A stretch of DNA of 64,000 nt from Paraglaciecola sp. (GTDB taxonomy: Bacteria > Pseudomonadota > Gammaproteobacteria > Enterobacterales > Alteromonadaceae), in the NCBI GenBank assembly GCA_009993955.1, contig JAACSL010000023.1, positions 1 to 64,000 on the forward strand. Reading direction: 5' to 3'. Position numbers and translations under genes: made by a program. Below are positions 27,467 through 37,041 of this stretch, piece after piece (position 1 is the first letter of the stretch; each line of letters starts with the position of its first letter). Under the pieces are notes generated by a model. That model had not been told where the DNA came from and did no database searches. It was given only the letters and a program-made list of their open reading frames with translations.

Positions 27467-28015
27467 ATGAAAAAATCCGCCAGAGCCATGCGCATGGAAC
27501 GTCATCATAAACGCATGTCTAAAGATTCAAAACTGAGCCTTGTATCACTGATGGATATTTTTACCATCTTGGTGTTTTTCTTGATGTTGAATGCTTCCGA
27601 TGTGCAGGTTTTGCAAAACAGTAAAAGCGTTATTTTACCTCAATCGACGGCCAAACAAGCAGCACGAGAAACCCTGCTGTTGGTGGTGAATAACCACGAT
27701 TTAATACTTCAGGGGCGTAAGTTAGCCGATGTGGCAGAATTGCTCGCCAAACCCGATGAAATCATCGCTGAACTTGCCACGGAATTGGCTTATCAACTGG
27801 GTAGATCGAAACAAACGACCCAAGATCTCAATAACAACGCTGACAAAGACGCTGAGATTGGCCGCGCCATTACCATCATGGGAGACAAAAGCATTCCCTA
27901 TGCCTTGCTAAAACGCATTATGCAAACCTGTGCACAAGCAGGGTTTACTGATATTTCCCTTGCTGTGGAGAGCCTCGACGTCGATAGCACAACAACGGCG
28001 GATAATCAGCCATGA
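27467..28015 (+). CDS. ExbD/TolR-like biopolymer transport protein
   Basis: A 182-residue second ExbD-like protein. The single membrane helix LSLVSLMDIFTILVFFLML keeps the Asp aligned with the ExbD/TolR proton-relay residue. A periplasmic domain follows, with an insert (GRSKQTTQDLNNNADKDAE) and a C-terminal IMGDKSIPYALLKRIMQTCAQAGFTDISLAV that is standard for ExbD. AGGA lies seven bases before the ATG. The stop overlaps the start of the TonB-like gene (ATGA). Confidence 0.9.
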   Translation: MKKSARAMRMERHHKRMSKDSKLSLVSLMDIFTILVFFLMLNASDVQVLQNSKSVILPQSTAKQAARETLLLVVNNHDLILQGRKLADVAELLAKPDEIIAELATELAYQLGRSKQTTQDLNNNADKDAEIGRAITIMGDKSIPYALLKRIMQTCAQAGFTDISLAVESLDVDSTTTADNQP

Positions 28016-29046
28016 GTAGTACCATTGAAGCAGCCATGCTGAGTTCTTTGCGTCAAACTCAGCCGGTTCCTGTCTTTGTATCACAATTGCCGTGGTCGTC
28101 GAGCGCGATAGAAAATCGTCGTTTTGGTCAAATTACCTTGGTGGTCTTGGTCTTAACCCTGTTGTTAGCTGCGTTGGTTAAATGGCAAGAACTACCTGAA
28201 CGTCCGCGTGCCGAAAAAGAAAAAGTGCCGCCGCAACTAACACGAATTGTTAAACCTGTGAAAGTGGAACCACCTAAACCCCTTGAACCACCCAAACCAG
28301 TCGTAATACCCGAGCCAGAGGTGAAAAAGCCAGAGCCAGAACGTAAACCACCCCCGCCAGTAAACACACCTGAGGTGACTAAAAAAACGCCTGAGCCAGT
28401 TAAAGTCAAAGTCCCCAGCCAAGCAGAACTGACTGAACTTGCTAAACAAAAAGCGCAACAAAGTGGTTTATTGGCGCTGCAAGATGAGTTGGCCAGCATG
28501 CGTGACAACCTATCGGTGAATAATCTTGCTGCCACAGACAGCATTAAAGGCGCCGGTAGCAGTGACGAAACCCAACGTAAATTTATTGGCAAAACCGTGT
28601 CCAACGCGAGCGGCGGGGTTGATACCAGTCGGTTGAGCACCAACACTGGCTCAAAAGGCGAATTGGCCGAGCGTAAAAATACCGAATACGTGGCACCCAT
28701 TGAGGGCATTGCCTCACTGGCGGCACAACAAGTGAATGAAGAAGAGAGTGTGGTGGGCAATCGCAGCACCGAATCTATTCGTCGTGTTCTCGATACTAAC
28801 AAGGGCGGCATTTACGCCATTTATCGCCGTGCCCTTCGCAACGATGCCAGTTTACAAGGCAAGCTCACCGTCAACTTACAAATTGAAGCCGACGGCACGG
28901 TCTCAGCGATTAAAGTGATCAGCAGCGAACTCAATTCTGCTGAACTAGAGCAAGACCTGATAAACCGGATTAAGTTGATTAATTTCGGTAAACAAGCCGT
29001 CAGCCAAACCCTGTTAGATTATTCATTTAACTTTTTGCCGTTTTAA
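28012..29046 (+). CDS. TonB-like protein with AgmX/PglI C-terminal domain
   Basis: A 344-residue protein with one membrane helix (ITLVVLVLTLLLAALVKW, about 42-60). A Pro/Lys/Glu-rich periplasm-spanning segment (about 75-145) follows, then a C-terminal domain from about 250 (IRRVLDTNKGGIYAIYRRALRND; GKLTVNLQIEADGTVSAIKVISSEL). The last is the AgmX/PglI (GltG/GltJ) C-terminal domain of myxobacterial gliding proteins, related to TonB. It would transmit motor energy across the periplasm. It is the last gene of the cluster; 133 bases separate it from the convergent RND pseudogene, with no clear terminator seen. Confidence 0.9.
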   Translation: MSSTIEAAMLSSLRQTQPVPVFVSQLPWSSSAIENRRFGQITLVVLVLTLLLAALVKWQELPERPRAEKEKVPPQLTRIVKPVKVEPPKPLEPPKPVVIPEPEVKKPEPERKPPPPVNTPEVTKKTPEPVKVKVPSQAELTELAKQKAQQSGLLALQDELASMRDNLSVNNLAATDSIKGAGSSDETQRKFIGKTVSNASGGVDTSRLSTNTGSKGELAERKNTEYVAPIEGIASLAAQQVNEEESVVGNRSTESIRRVLDTNKGGIYAIYRRALRNDASLQGKLTVNLQIEADGTVSAIKVISSELNSAELEQDLINRIKLINFGKQAVSQTLLDYSFNFLPF

Positions 29047-29179
29047 CGAAACATGACAAAAAACGCTGTCACTCCCTAGGCTTGAATCTGTATTGATCAT
29101 CGACGGCTGTCCGGCCCCGGGCAAACACACATTTTGACACTGCTACACGCCGCACCTATTGCTGTGTTAGTGTGGGGCA

Positions 29180-31838
29180 TTAGTGCTCTAAGGTGTTTAT
29201 GCCTTGCAATTCTTTTTCTAGCTGCTTACTTTCATCGGCGCGTGGTTTAACAAATCGCGCTAACGCTAAATACAGAACAGGGGTCAAAAACAGCGTAAAC
29301 AAGACCGCAAAGCCGAGTCCACCAAACACCACCCAGCCAATGGCATTACGTGCTTCGGCCCCCGCCCCACTGGATAAGATAAGCGGTAAACCACCCAAGA
29401 TCGTTGAGATCAAGGTCATGGCAATGGGGCGTAGTCGAATGATAGCCGCTTGTTCAACGGCTTCCCTTACTTGTAAACCTCGGTCCCGCAATTGATCGGC
29501 GAATTCCACCAACAAGATGGCATTTTTAGCGAGGAGACCGATTAACATCACTAGACCAATTTGTGAATAAATATTGATACTGGTGTCGGTGAGAAACAGT
29601 GCGAACAAGGCTGCAGCAATGCCAAACGGTACCGTTAACATCACAACTACTGCACTGTTTACACTCTCGAATTGGGCGGCCAACACCAACAGCACGATGA
29701 CAAAAGCCAAGACATACGTGAGGGTGACTTCTTTAGCAGTTTCTTCATAGGCTAAGGCTTCACCTAAAAACACGAGGCCAATATTCTCCGGTAGTGCTTG
29801 TTCGGCCACACGCGCAATCACGCCAACCGCCTCATCAATGGCCATGTTTTCAGCGAGGGCTAAATCAATTTGAATAGCGCGGCGCTGAGCGTGACGTTCT
29901 AATTCTGCGGCTACCCCTTCTTCACGAATTGTTGCAAGGCTTGACAGGGGAACCAAAGCGCCACCCGTTGATCCCACAAAGAGGTTGGCCAAATCTGAAG
30001 GGTCACTGATGCTAGCGCGAGTGGCTTGCAAAATAATCGGCACACTTTGGTCGCCTACATTTAAGTCGGCAACATCGTCGCCATTAATGGCAGCACGTAA
30101 GGTTGTGGAGATATCATTGAGGGGGAACGTCTAACTCGTCAGCACGCTGGCGGTCAATCTCTACACGTAGCTGCGGTTGGGTAGGTTGATAAGAGATATC
30201 GGGTTTACCAAATTCTGGGTATTCGCGCTCGAGGGCCTGAGAAAACTGTAAGGCAGCCGAGAAAATATCAGCATAGTTTTGCCCGGTTAGGGCAATCTCT
30301 AAGCCACCACCTTGGCCACGTAAACTCAAACTATTGGTGCCAAACGCGCGACCGGGCGCGCCGGGTATCGCCCCTAAGGGCCCACGAATTTGGCTAATGA
30401 TGTCTTGTTGTGGGAGGCTACGCTCACTCCAGTCATTAAGACGAGCCGTGATTGACACAATATTGGGATCCCCTTGCCCCACCACGGTATAAATGGAATC
30501 AATTTCACCTTGCTCAACCAAAGGCTGCAAAATATCTTTCATTTGTATGGCTTGGCGATCCATAAAATTAAGGCCTACGCCATCAGAGCCGCGGGCAAAT
30601 ACCCTGATCACCCCCCGGTCTTCTGAGGGCAATAGTTGATTTTCGAGTTGCCAATACAAGGTACCTGCGCCAATGGCCGCGAGGGTGCTGAGTAAAAAGA
30701 CCAGCCACGCATGCTGCAAACTCCAATGCAAGGCAACCCTGTAGATACTCAGTAACTTATCTCCCAAACGGGTGAGCACGTTACTGGTTGGTGTATTTTT
30801 GGTGGCCAGTTTTGCTGTCAGGGCAGGGACGAGAGATAGAGCGACAAAAGACGATATGATCACCGCTCCAGCCAGTACGCCACCAAATTCACGAAATAAG
30901 CGCCCTGCTGTAGAGGGTAAAAAAGCAATAGGCACAAACACCGCGGTGGTGGCAATAACCGCAAAAAATACCTCTCGTGTGCCAATTACCGGCACGCCGT
31001 TTAAACGCACCATATTTTGTCCATCCGCTGGTCCAAAATACACATCGGCCACGTCACCAATGCGTGTATCTGCCGCAATGATGATGTCTTTGACTTGCTG
31101 GGCGCTGACCGACGTCGCATCGGCACGCACAATCAACTGATGATCGGTGGAGCGAAAACTACCCGCTGGTACATCAAAGGGGGCTTGGCGTAAAACGGCA
31201 GCCACTTGCGAAACGGTTAAGCCATAACTGGTCAAGCGTAGCGGGTCGAGCATCACACGTAAAACACGCTCTCTATCCCCCACCAAACGCACGTCAGCCA
31301 CCCCAGGAATGCTTAAAAATAGTGGCGCCAAGTCTTTATCGATGCGCTCAGTCATGGACTCTAAATCGAGTTGACTACTGGAAATCGCTAAACTTACCAC
31401 CGACTCAGCATTGTTATCAGCCTTGATAATCGCCACTTGCTCAACGTCATCGGGTAGCTCTCTTTGCACACGACTCACAGATTCTCGGGTTTCATTGGCC
31501 GCGTTGTCTAAGTCGATGCCGGGGCGAAACTCAACCACAATACGCGCGCTGTTTTCCTCACTCTGCGCACGGATAGACTTTACGCCACTGACCCGCGCTA
31601 CAGCGCCTTCAAGTTTACTGGTGATCTCGGTGTCTATGGTTTCAGGTGACGCGCCAGGCAAGACCGCTCTAACGGTAATAACTGGGCGATCAACGTCGGG
31701 TAATTCTCGTACTTCAATGGCATTGATGGCCGCCAAACCAGCAATAATGACCAGTAAATTTAAGACGACAATTAAAACAGGTCGGCGAATCGATAAGGAG
31801 GGTAAATCATTGGCCTGCGTATTTGGATTAAAATTCAT
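29180..31838 (-). pseudogene. RND (HAE1/AcrB-like) efflux permease, disrupted
   Basis: Two ORFs (31838-30114 and 30043-29180) are one RND permease. The frame breaks at a run of five G on the plus strand (30121-30125): removing one restores DVPLNDISTTLRAAINGDDVAD into the second ORF. Independently, LNGVPVIG jumps straight to TREVFFAVIATTAVFVPIAFLPSTAG. Relatives have about 140-150 residues between these, covering TM2-TM4 and the TM4 Asp pair that relays protons in AcrB. Total length is about 890 residues against a usual 1020-1050. The start at 31838 follows GGGAGCCCAG. The gene is almost certainly inactive even if the frameshift were an assembly error. Confidence 0.85.
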
Positions 31839-31849
31839 CTGGGCTCCCA

Positions 31850-32878
31850 CTAGGCTTTGGCATAGCTAAGTGTTTGGCCATTGCGTAAACGCTGAATGCC
31901 TTCGGTGATGAGCAATTGTCCTTCTTGCAGCGCCCCATCCACTAAGATACGCCCAGCCAAACGTTGTTTGATGGCCACTTCAATACGTTTTGCTTGTTCA
32001 TTTTCTACTACCCACACATAGGCCCCCGTAGCATCCCACATCAAGGCAACTTCAGGTATTGACGCATACCGAGGGCCTTCGAGGAGCAATTCGACCCGAA
32101 AACTCATGCCAGGACGAAATAAATCCTGACTATTGTCTACCAACGCGCGTACGCGAAATGAGCGATTATTTAAATCTATCCGTGAGTCAATTTGTTCAAT
32201 TTTGGCACTGACAACTTGTTCGGTATTCAACCACGGTACAACCTTCAATGTGGGTTTGGCGCTGAGCATAGGCAGGGCAATTTCCGGTGCATTAAAATTT
32301 ATGTATAGCGCAGAGCGATTGTCGATGGTGGTGATGGGGGGTTGTGTGGTTATTCGATCGCCCACTTCTACATCGGTCAGACCAACAATACCGGCAAAAG
32401 GGGCGCGGACTTGCCTGTCTTGTAATTCAACTTCTGCTTCTTGTACCGCCACCTTGCTAAGATTGTGCAAGGTAATGGCATCATCTAGTTCATTTTGCGG
32501 AATAGCGCCCTGAGCGCGGCTTTGTTTGAGCCTTGTTACTGTGCGCGCCGCATCGTCAGCGCTAATCTTTGCCCGAGCGAGCGCCACTTGTTGACGGCGA
32601 TCGTCCAAATGCAACAAGACTTGGTTTTGCTCCACCTTATCACCGGGTTTAAACAGCACGTCTGTCACCCGGTCGCTGACAGCCGGGTAGAGCAAAACCG
32701 AGTATACCGCTTCTGCTGTGCCGACTGCTTGAATGCGGTCTCGTTGATGTTCAAAAACAAGCGGGGCAACGATGACCTTGCTTGGCGCGGCTGGTGGCTG
32801 TTGGCTGCAGACCTTAAATGAAATCAGGCCGAGTACCACGATTTTAAAAAGAGCGGCAAGGTAAGGTGTCGGTGGCAT
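31850..32878 (-). CDS. RND efflux periplasmic adaptor (membrane fusion protein)
   Basis: A 342-residue HlyD/MFP-type adaptor: a hydrophobic N-terminus, then the lipoyl-like half motif VSDRVTDVLFKPGDKVEQNQVLLHLDD and a helical hairpin with ALARAKISADDAARTVTRLKQSRAQGAIPQNELDDA. The second lipoyl half is VRAPFAGIVGLTDVEVGDRI, followed by a beta-barrel and membrane-proximal domain. It links an RND pump to an outer-membrane channel. AGGAACCTGA precedes the ATG, and the stop overlaps the ribosome binding site of the permease. With the permease broken, this intact adaptor may serve another pump or be on the way to loss. No outer-membrane factor gene is adjacent. Confidence 0.9.
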   Translation of the reverse strand: MPPTPYLAALFKIVVLGLISFKVCSQQPPAAPSKVIVAPLVFEHQRDRIQAVGTAEAVYSVLLYPAVSDRVTDVLFKPGDKVEQNQVLLHLDDRRQQVALARAKISADDAARTVTRLKQSRAQGAIPQNELDDAITLHNLSKVAVQEAEVELQDRQVRAPFAGIVGLTDVEVGDRITTQPPITTIDNRSALYINFNAPEIALPMLSAKPTLKVVPWLNTEQVVSAKIEQIDSRIDLNNRSFRVRALVDNSQDLFRPGMSFRVELLLEGPRYASIPEVALMWDATGAYVWVVENEQAKRIEVAIKQRLAGRILVDGALQEGQLLITEGIQRLRNGQTLSYAKA

Positions 32879-33034
32879 TCAGGTTCCTGTCATTATTTTT
32901 TGCCCACAGCATGTTTTGTGGACAACTTACTTAATTATTTGATTTTAAAGCGCATTTTACGCTTCACGCAGTAAATTTGATCATAAACCTGGGCAAGAGA
33001 ATAACAGTAAGTAAGTCCTGTGCATCGGTATTGT

Positions 33035-33063
33035 TTGTCATCAAGGCTTAACCTGCGTAGAAT
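33035..33063 (+). promoter_or_regulatory. Sigma-70 promoter of rnpB
   Basis: TTGTCA at 33035-33040 and TAGAAT at 33058-33063 are separated by exactly 17 bases, placing the start site about 8 bases downstream at the 5' end of RNase P RNA. Confidence 0.85.
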
Positions 33064-33071
33064 CCGCGGCC

Positions 33072-33460
<389 letters not shown>

Positions 33461-33496
33461 TTTACTTGTGATCATTAAATCATCGAATATCACCAT

Positions 33497-33712
33497 AGTA
33501 ACCATGTATGTATCAACAACTTACAGCGTGAAAAGTACGAATTAATTGACCAGAACTACGTCAATGTGTACTTGCCATTTTTACAACAGGCTCCTTGGCC
33601 CCAGGTGGATTTTGCGAAATTACCTGCCAGTAAAACCCAACATAGACCGCCAGAAAAATTCAACGTTGCGAATGTGCTAAAAGCCTTTCATACGCTGAGT
33701 CAGCGCAGATAA
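33497..33712 (+). pseudogene. C-terminal remnant of a substrate-binding protein
   Basis: A reading frame without a start encodes INNLQREKYELIDQNYVN followed by YLPFLQQAPWPQVDFAKLPA and ends with TAA at 33710-33712. It aligns with the C-terminus of the substrate-binding protein at 40402-41513 (NNLQREKYELIDQNNVAAYLPF), with stretches of identical nucleotides such as CAGCGTGAAAAGTACGAATT. Homology stops at about 33497, 40 bases after rnpB, so the rest of the gene is absent. It is a truncated duplicate or rearrangement scar, in opposite orientation to the longer copy about 7 kb away. Confidence 0.85.
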
Positions 33713-33717
33713 ATAAC

Positions 33718-34005
33718 CTAAATAATAAACGGAATCACGCCTGAAACGGGACCAAATAACAATACCAGTGCCAGAAAATAGCGCTTCATCCATCGACGAA
33801 GTGCGGGTATTTTTTCATACGGAGAAAATTGCATGAGAACTAAGAAGAACACAACTAAAAGGAGTATAAAATGCACTGAAAACAAAATGGACTCGGCATC
33901 ACCTACCTCAATTTGGCGGAGAGTAATCGGCATATATACGATGGACATAGCAAACCACAATACTCCCATTGTGATGACTAAAAAATGAAATTTTTTTAAG
34001 CGCAT
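33718..34005 (-). CDS. Small three-helix membrane protein
   Basis: A 95-residue protein starting at the ATG at 34005 with TGGAGAAATATA upstream. It contains about three hydrophobic helices: FLVITMGVLWFAMSIVYMPI, ESILFSVHFILLLVVFFLVLM and RYFLALVLLFGPVSGVIPFI, separated by short basic loops. I recognise no family. It is AT-rich relative to the flanks and lies in the decayed region after rnpB, convergent with the substrate-binding remnant. Confidence 0.6.
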   Translation of the reverse strand: MRLKKFHFLVITMGVLWFAMSIVYMPITLRQIEVGDAESILFSVHFILLLVVFFLVLMQFSPYEKIPALRRWMKRYFLALVLLFGPVSGVIPFII

Positions 34006-34170
34006 TATATTTCTCCAAACGTCTTGTAAAAAAAACTTACCCGTTAGGATATACCTTGCTGGAAGCGTTAACAATCCTCACAGCGCTTTTTACATTTTGC
34101 ACTCGCTGAATAAACAAATCTGGTCTTGTCAGCGATGGTGCGTTTATTAACATTGAGCAAGGGAAAAGAA

Positions 34171-34710
34171 ATGACACTAAACTATCTAGTATTGTTGCTA
34201 TTATGCATATTAAGCTTTGACAGCCTTGCTATGTATGATGATGAAGAAGAAAGAATCGTAGTAAATAGTCAAAGGTATGATCGCGATTTAATTGAGCAGT
34301 TTACTCAAGACTTTTTATCCGACTTTGCGCAACTAAGAGATGATGCAGCACTTATTCAGCAAATTCAGCAAAGCATCGAGAATTCAATTGCAGCATATGA
34401 AAGCGCAGTGAACACAGAATTGGCAAGACAAACTGCATGTAGAAACAGAACCAATGCTCAACTTAATACTTGTCAGCAAATGTTCGACATATTGGTTGGA
34501 GGAATAGGAGCTGGCTGCAGCGTAGTTGGTGGAAGCGTTGTTGTCGGTATTGGTGGCACAGGAGTGGGATTGCCTTTGTCGACAACTGCGGGATTTGCTG
34601 TAGCTGTGGCTTGTACGAAATTAATATCTCAGACCGCCGCGCAATCGGTAAAATCTGCTTGTGAAATGGGCACGATCGAGGATCACATTGATTGTATGGT
34701 CAACGGATAA
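34171..34710 (+). CDS. Secreted six-cysteine protein with glycine-rich hydrophobic segment
   Basis: The ATG at 34171 follows AAGGGAAAAGAA; the ORF-track start is further upstream. The 179-residue product begins MTLNYLVLLLLCILSFDSLA, a signal peptide. The mature N-terminal half is acidic and helical. A glycine-rich hydrophobic region of about 50 residues follows (DILVGGIGAGCSVVGGSVVVG), then a short polar tail. Apart from the signal there are six cysteines, an even number compatible with disulfides after export. I recognise no family. The architecture would fit a membrane-active or membrane-inserted secreted protein. It is 12 bases upstream of the ankyrin-like gene, so the two form a bicistron. 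Confidence 0.65.
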   Translation: MTLNYLVLLLLCILSFDSLAMYDDEEERIVVNSQRYDRDLIEQFTQDFLSDFAQLRDDAALIQQIQQSIENSIAAYESAVNTELARQTACRNRTNAQLNTCQQMFDILVGGIGAGCSVVGGSVVVGIGGTGVGLPLSTTAGFAVAVACTKLISQTAAQSVKSACEMGTIEDHIDCMVNG

Positions 34711-34722
34711 TTGGAATAAACT

Positions 34723-36711
34723 GTGAAAATAAAAGGATTTTTTGCTGCATTTTTATTCATCCTAGCGTGTGCATATTTCTGGGCAGTGGGTTTTCAGGTT
34801 TCAGAAAATCAGCCCGATGTGAAGCTTGAAACATCGCAAACAGCGGCGGCTCTTTTCAGTGACGAAAGCGTCGCCGGTTTTCAACTTGCAGAGAAATGTC
34901 TCACCACTGACTTTGCAAAATATAAAAATTCTTCAGATTTGTTTCTGGTAGAGCTATCAAAACAAGCGTACACCCGCACTATTGAATCGGATAAAAGGCT
35001 AAGTCAAGCAGCGAAAGACAAGTTTGGCAATGACCTAGGATTACAACGTTTTTATAAAAACATCCAACAACGGCATTTGTTACAAGAAACTAAATATAAC
35101 ATTAGTTTTGACAATAATGACTCTTTTAAAACCCTTAGTAGCACCCAGTTAAGTAAAATAGACACCAATCTTGACAGTGGTAAATTAAATCTGTTTCGAG
35201 GTGAGCTGGAGAAACTCCATACAGAATTTACTGATAATATACCCTTTGCAAACAAACAACAGTCGTTGCTTTTGCATGTATTAACTCGCACTTCGTTGCA
35301 AAACAGAGAAGCTTTTGTCGCTTTATATTATGAGCTTGGCTTTCAAATTACACTTTGGCACCTTGCGGAAGCCACGGCCATGGGACTGGATGTTAATACA
35401 TTGCAGGCCATGCTTATCAGAACGGATGACGACACATCACAGCCCTACCATTTCACCAGTAAATACCGCTCAATGAACTTAGCGCTTCATGCGGCGTTAG
35501 TTGACAATTGGGATGCCGTTTTTTTCTGGCTAGATAAAAACGTATCGCCATACTCCAATCTTATTATTGGCAGCCCGCTAGATGTACTGGCTATTTCAGT
35601 CACAAATCAAGCTGAAAAATACAAAATGTATATCGAAGAACTCGTTAAAAAAGGCGTATTACCCGTTCATCAAGCGTCAATTGATACAGTTAATGCAACA
35701 CCATATTCAAGCGGTATGATCCCAAACAAACTGTTCAGTGGTTGGGTGACTCAATTCGAATTGAATGAACTTGAGAAAAGTAAACAATTATTTATAAAGG
35801 AGGTTTTCTCTTTACTAGAATTAAAAGAATATACTGTAGCGATAGACTGCCATGCAGAAGATTTTGAGGCACTGAGAATGCATTTGGCTTCAATTGAGAA
35901 CGACGCTTTAGACGAAACGGTCAGTCTGCTGTTGCTAGGGCAAGAAGAGGCAAAAAATATGTATCAAGTTTTTCTGCAGGATAAAATTTATTGGGCTGAT
36001 GCATTAAATGAACTTGCAAAAAAAGACTTGTTTACAGCCAAAATTGCCATGGACAATATCATGGATCAAATAGATCTATCGGCAATACAAGCTAAATCAA
36101 CTATCAATCAATTGACTCCAGATGACTTGCGCATTTACTCACAAATGACGGACAACAGCGAAAAGAGTTGGGCTGAGCAAAAAACAATTATTGATAATAT
36201 AGACAACCCGAATAAACAAATACTCCTGGCCCTATTGTTAGATCAAGTCATAAAAACAAATCAAAGTGGTGATATTGTTCAAGGGATAATATTAGAAGGT
36301 GCAATAGTCACCTTTGAGCATATCAAAAGCGCGCTGTTGTTAGATAATGTTACCGCATTAAGGGTGCTTTTACAGTATGCAAGTGCTAGTGAGACCAGCG
36401 AGAAAACGGGGAGAAACGCCCTTTGGTATGCGGTAATGATGAAGGCACAAGCTTGCTTTGATCTATTATTAAAATTAAATGTGAATATAGAATCACCAAC
36501 CTTAGGTGGTTCGGATGCACTCGATGTTGCACTTCAGAAAATTTTTCAAGGCGATGAACTAACTTATTTTGCCGATGCACTCTTGCTACACGGCAAAAAA
36601 ATCGAAAATAGTCACCTACAACTTCTTAATGCATTATTGGTAAAAAAGCCAGAGTTTGCCGTCAGTTTCATCAGCAAACATGATATTTCATTTTCAAAGC
36701 CACCTGGCTAA
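34723..36711 (+). CDS. Membrane-anchored ankyrin-like repeat protein
   Basis: A 662-residue protein with an N-terminal hydrophobic segment (GFFAAFLFILACAYFWAVGF), a signal anchor or signal peptide. Much of the rest is helical. Ankyrin-like units are visible near residues 240-300 (MNLALHAALVDNWDAVFFWLDKN) and 535-620 (LLLDNVTALRVLLQYASA; GRNALWYAVMMKAQACFDLLLKLNVNIE). The GTG start is weakly supported (GGAATAAACT). Base composition is noticeably more AT-rich than the flanks, suggesting acquisition. Its role is unknown; being co-transcribed with a small secreted protein, it could be its partner or immunity factor, which is inference. Confidence 0.65.
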   Translation: MKIKGFFAAFLFILACAYFWAVGFQVSENQPDVKLETSQTAAALFSDESVAGFQLAEKCLTTDFAKYKNSSDLFLVELSKQAYTRTIESDKRLSQAAKDKFGNDLGLQRFYKNIQQRHLLQETKYNISFDNNDSFKTLSSTQLSKIDTNLDSGKLNLFRGELEKLHTEFTDNIPFANKQQSLLLHVLTRTSLQNREAFVALYYELGFQITLWHLAEATAMGLDVNTLQAMLIRTDDDTSQPYHFTSKYRSMNLALHAALVDNWDAVFFWLDKNVSPYSNLIIGSPLDVLAISVTNQAEKYKMYIEELVKKGVLPVHQASIDTVNATPYSSGMIPNKLFSGWVTQFELNELEKSKQLFIKEVFSLLELKEYTVAIDCHAEDFEALRMHLASIENDALDETVSLLLLGQEEAKNMYQVFLQDKIYWADALNELAKKDLFTAKIAMDNIMDQIDLSAIQAKSTINQLTPDDLRIYSQMTDNSEKSWAEQKTIIDNIDNPNKQILLALLLDQVIKTNQSGDIVQGIILEGAIVTFEHIKSALLLDNVTALRVLLQYASASETSEKTGRNALWYAVMMKAQACFDLLLKLNVNIESPTLGGSDALDVALQKIFQGDELTYFADALLLHGKKIENSHLQLLNALLVKKPEFAVSFISKHDISFSKPPG

Positions 36712-37041
36712 GGCATCTGATTTGTAATTCCCTTAATACTGCAAATTAGAATGTGTTTAAGTGTTAAGACGTCCTGCCTTAACTTGATATATTGTGGTAT
36801 GTAACTAACCAGATCTACACTTTCTTATTAGCGATCACATTAGATTTTTTAGGTTTTTTTAGCGAAGTAAAAAGTCGGAGCTAACCGATAAAGCAGCTAC
36901 ATTTGCTTTTGGGATTGCGATAACATTTTGGGCACAAAAAAGTCAAGCATGTTATGTACCACTGAAGAAGCAATTTTCATCTCGTTCAGCTTAATAACCG
37001 AGTATGGTAATAAACACTTCCCTAAATTTGCCCAATCGGGC
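36712..37041. other. Intergenic stretch, nothing identified
   Basis: About 330 AT-rich bases after the ankyrin-like gene. Short open frames exist on both strands (including 36928-37137 plus) but lack ribosome binding sites and recognisable products. It may be further gene debris. Confidence 0.4.

Noticed and set aside
28128-28811. 227-codon minus-strand ORF inside the TonB-like gene
   Set aside because: Its Gly/Ser/Phe-rich product is the antisense of a Pro/Lys/Glu-rich coding region; it is a shadow with no ribosome binding site.
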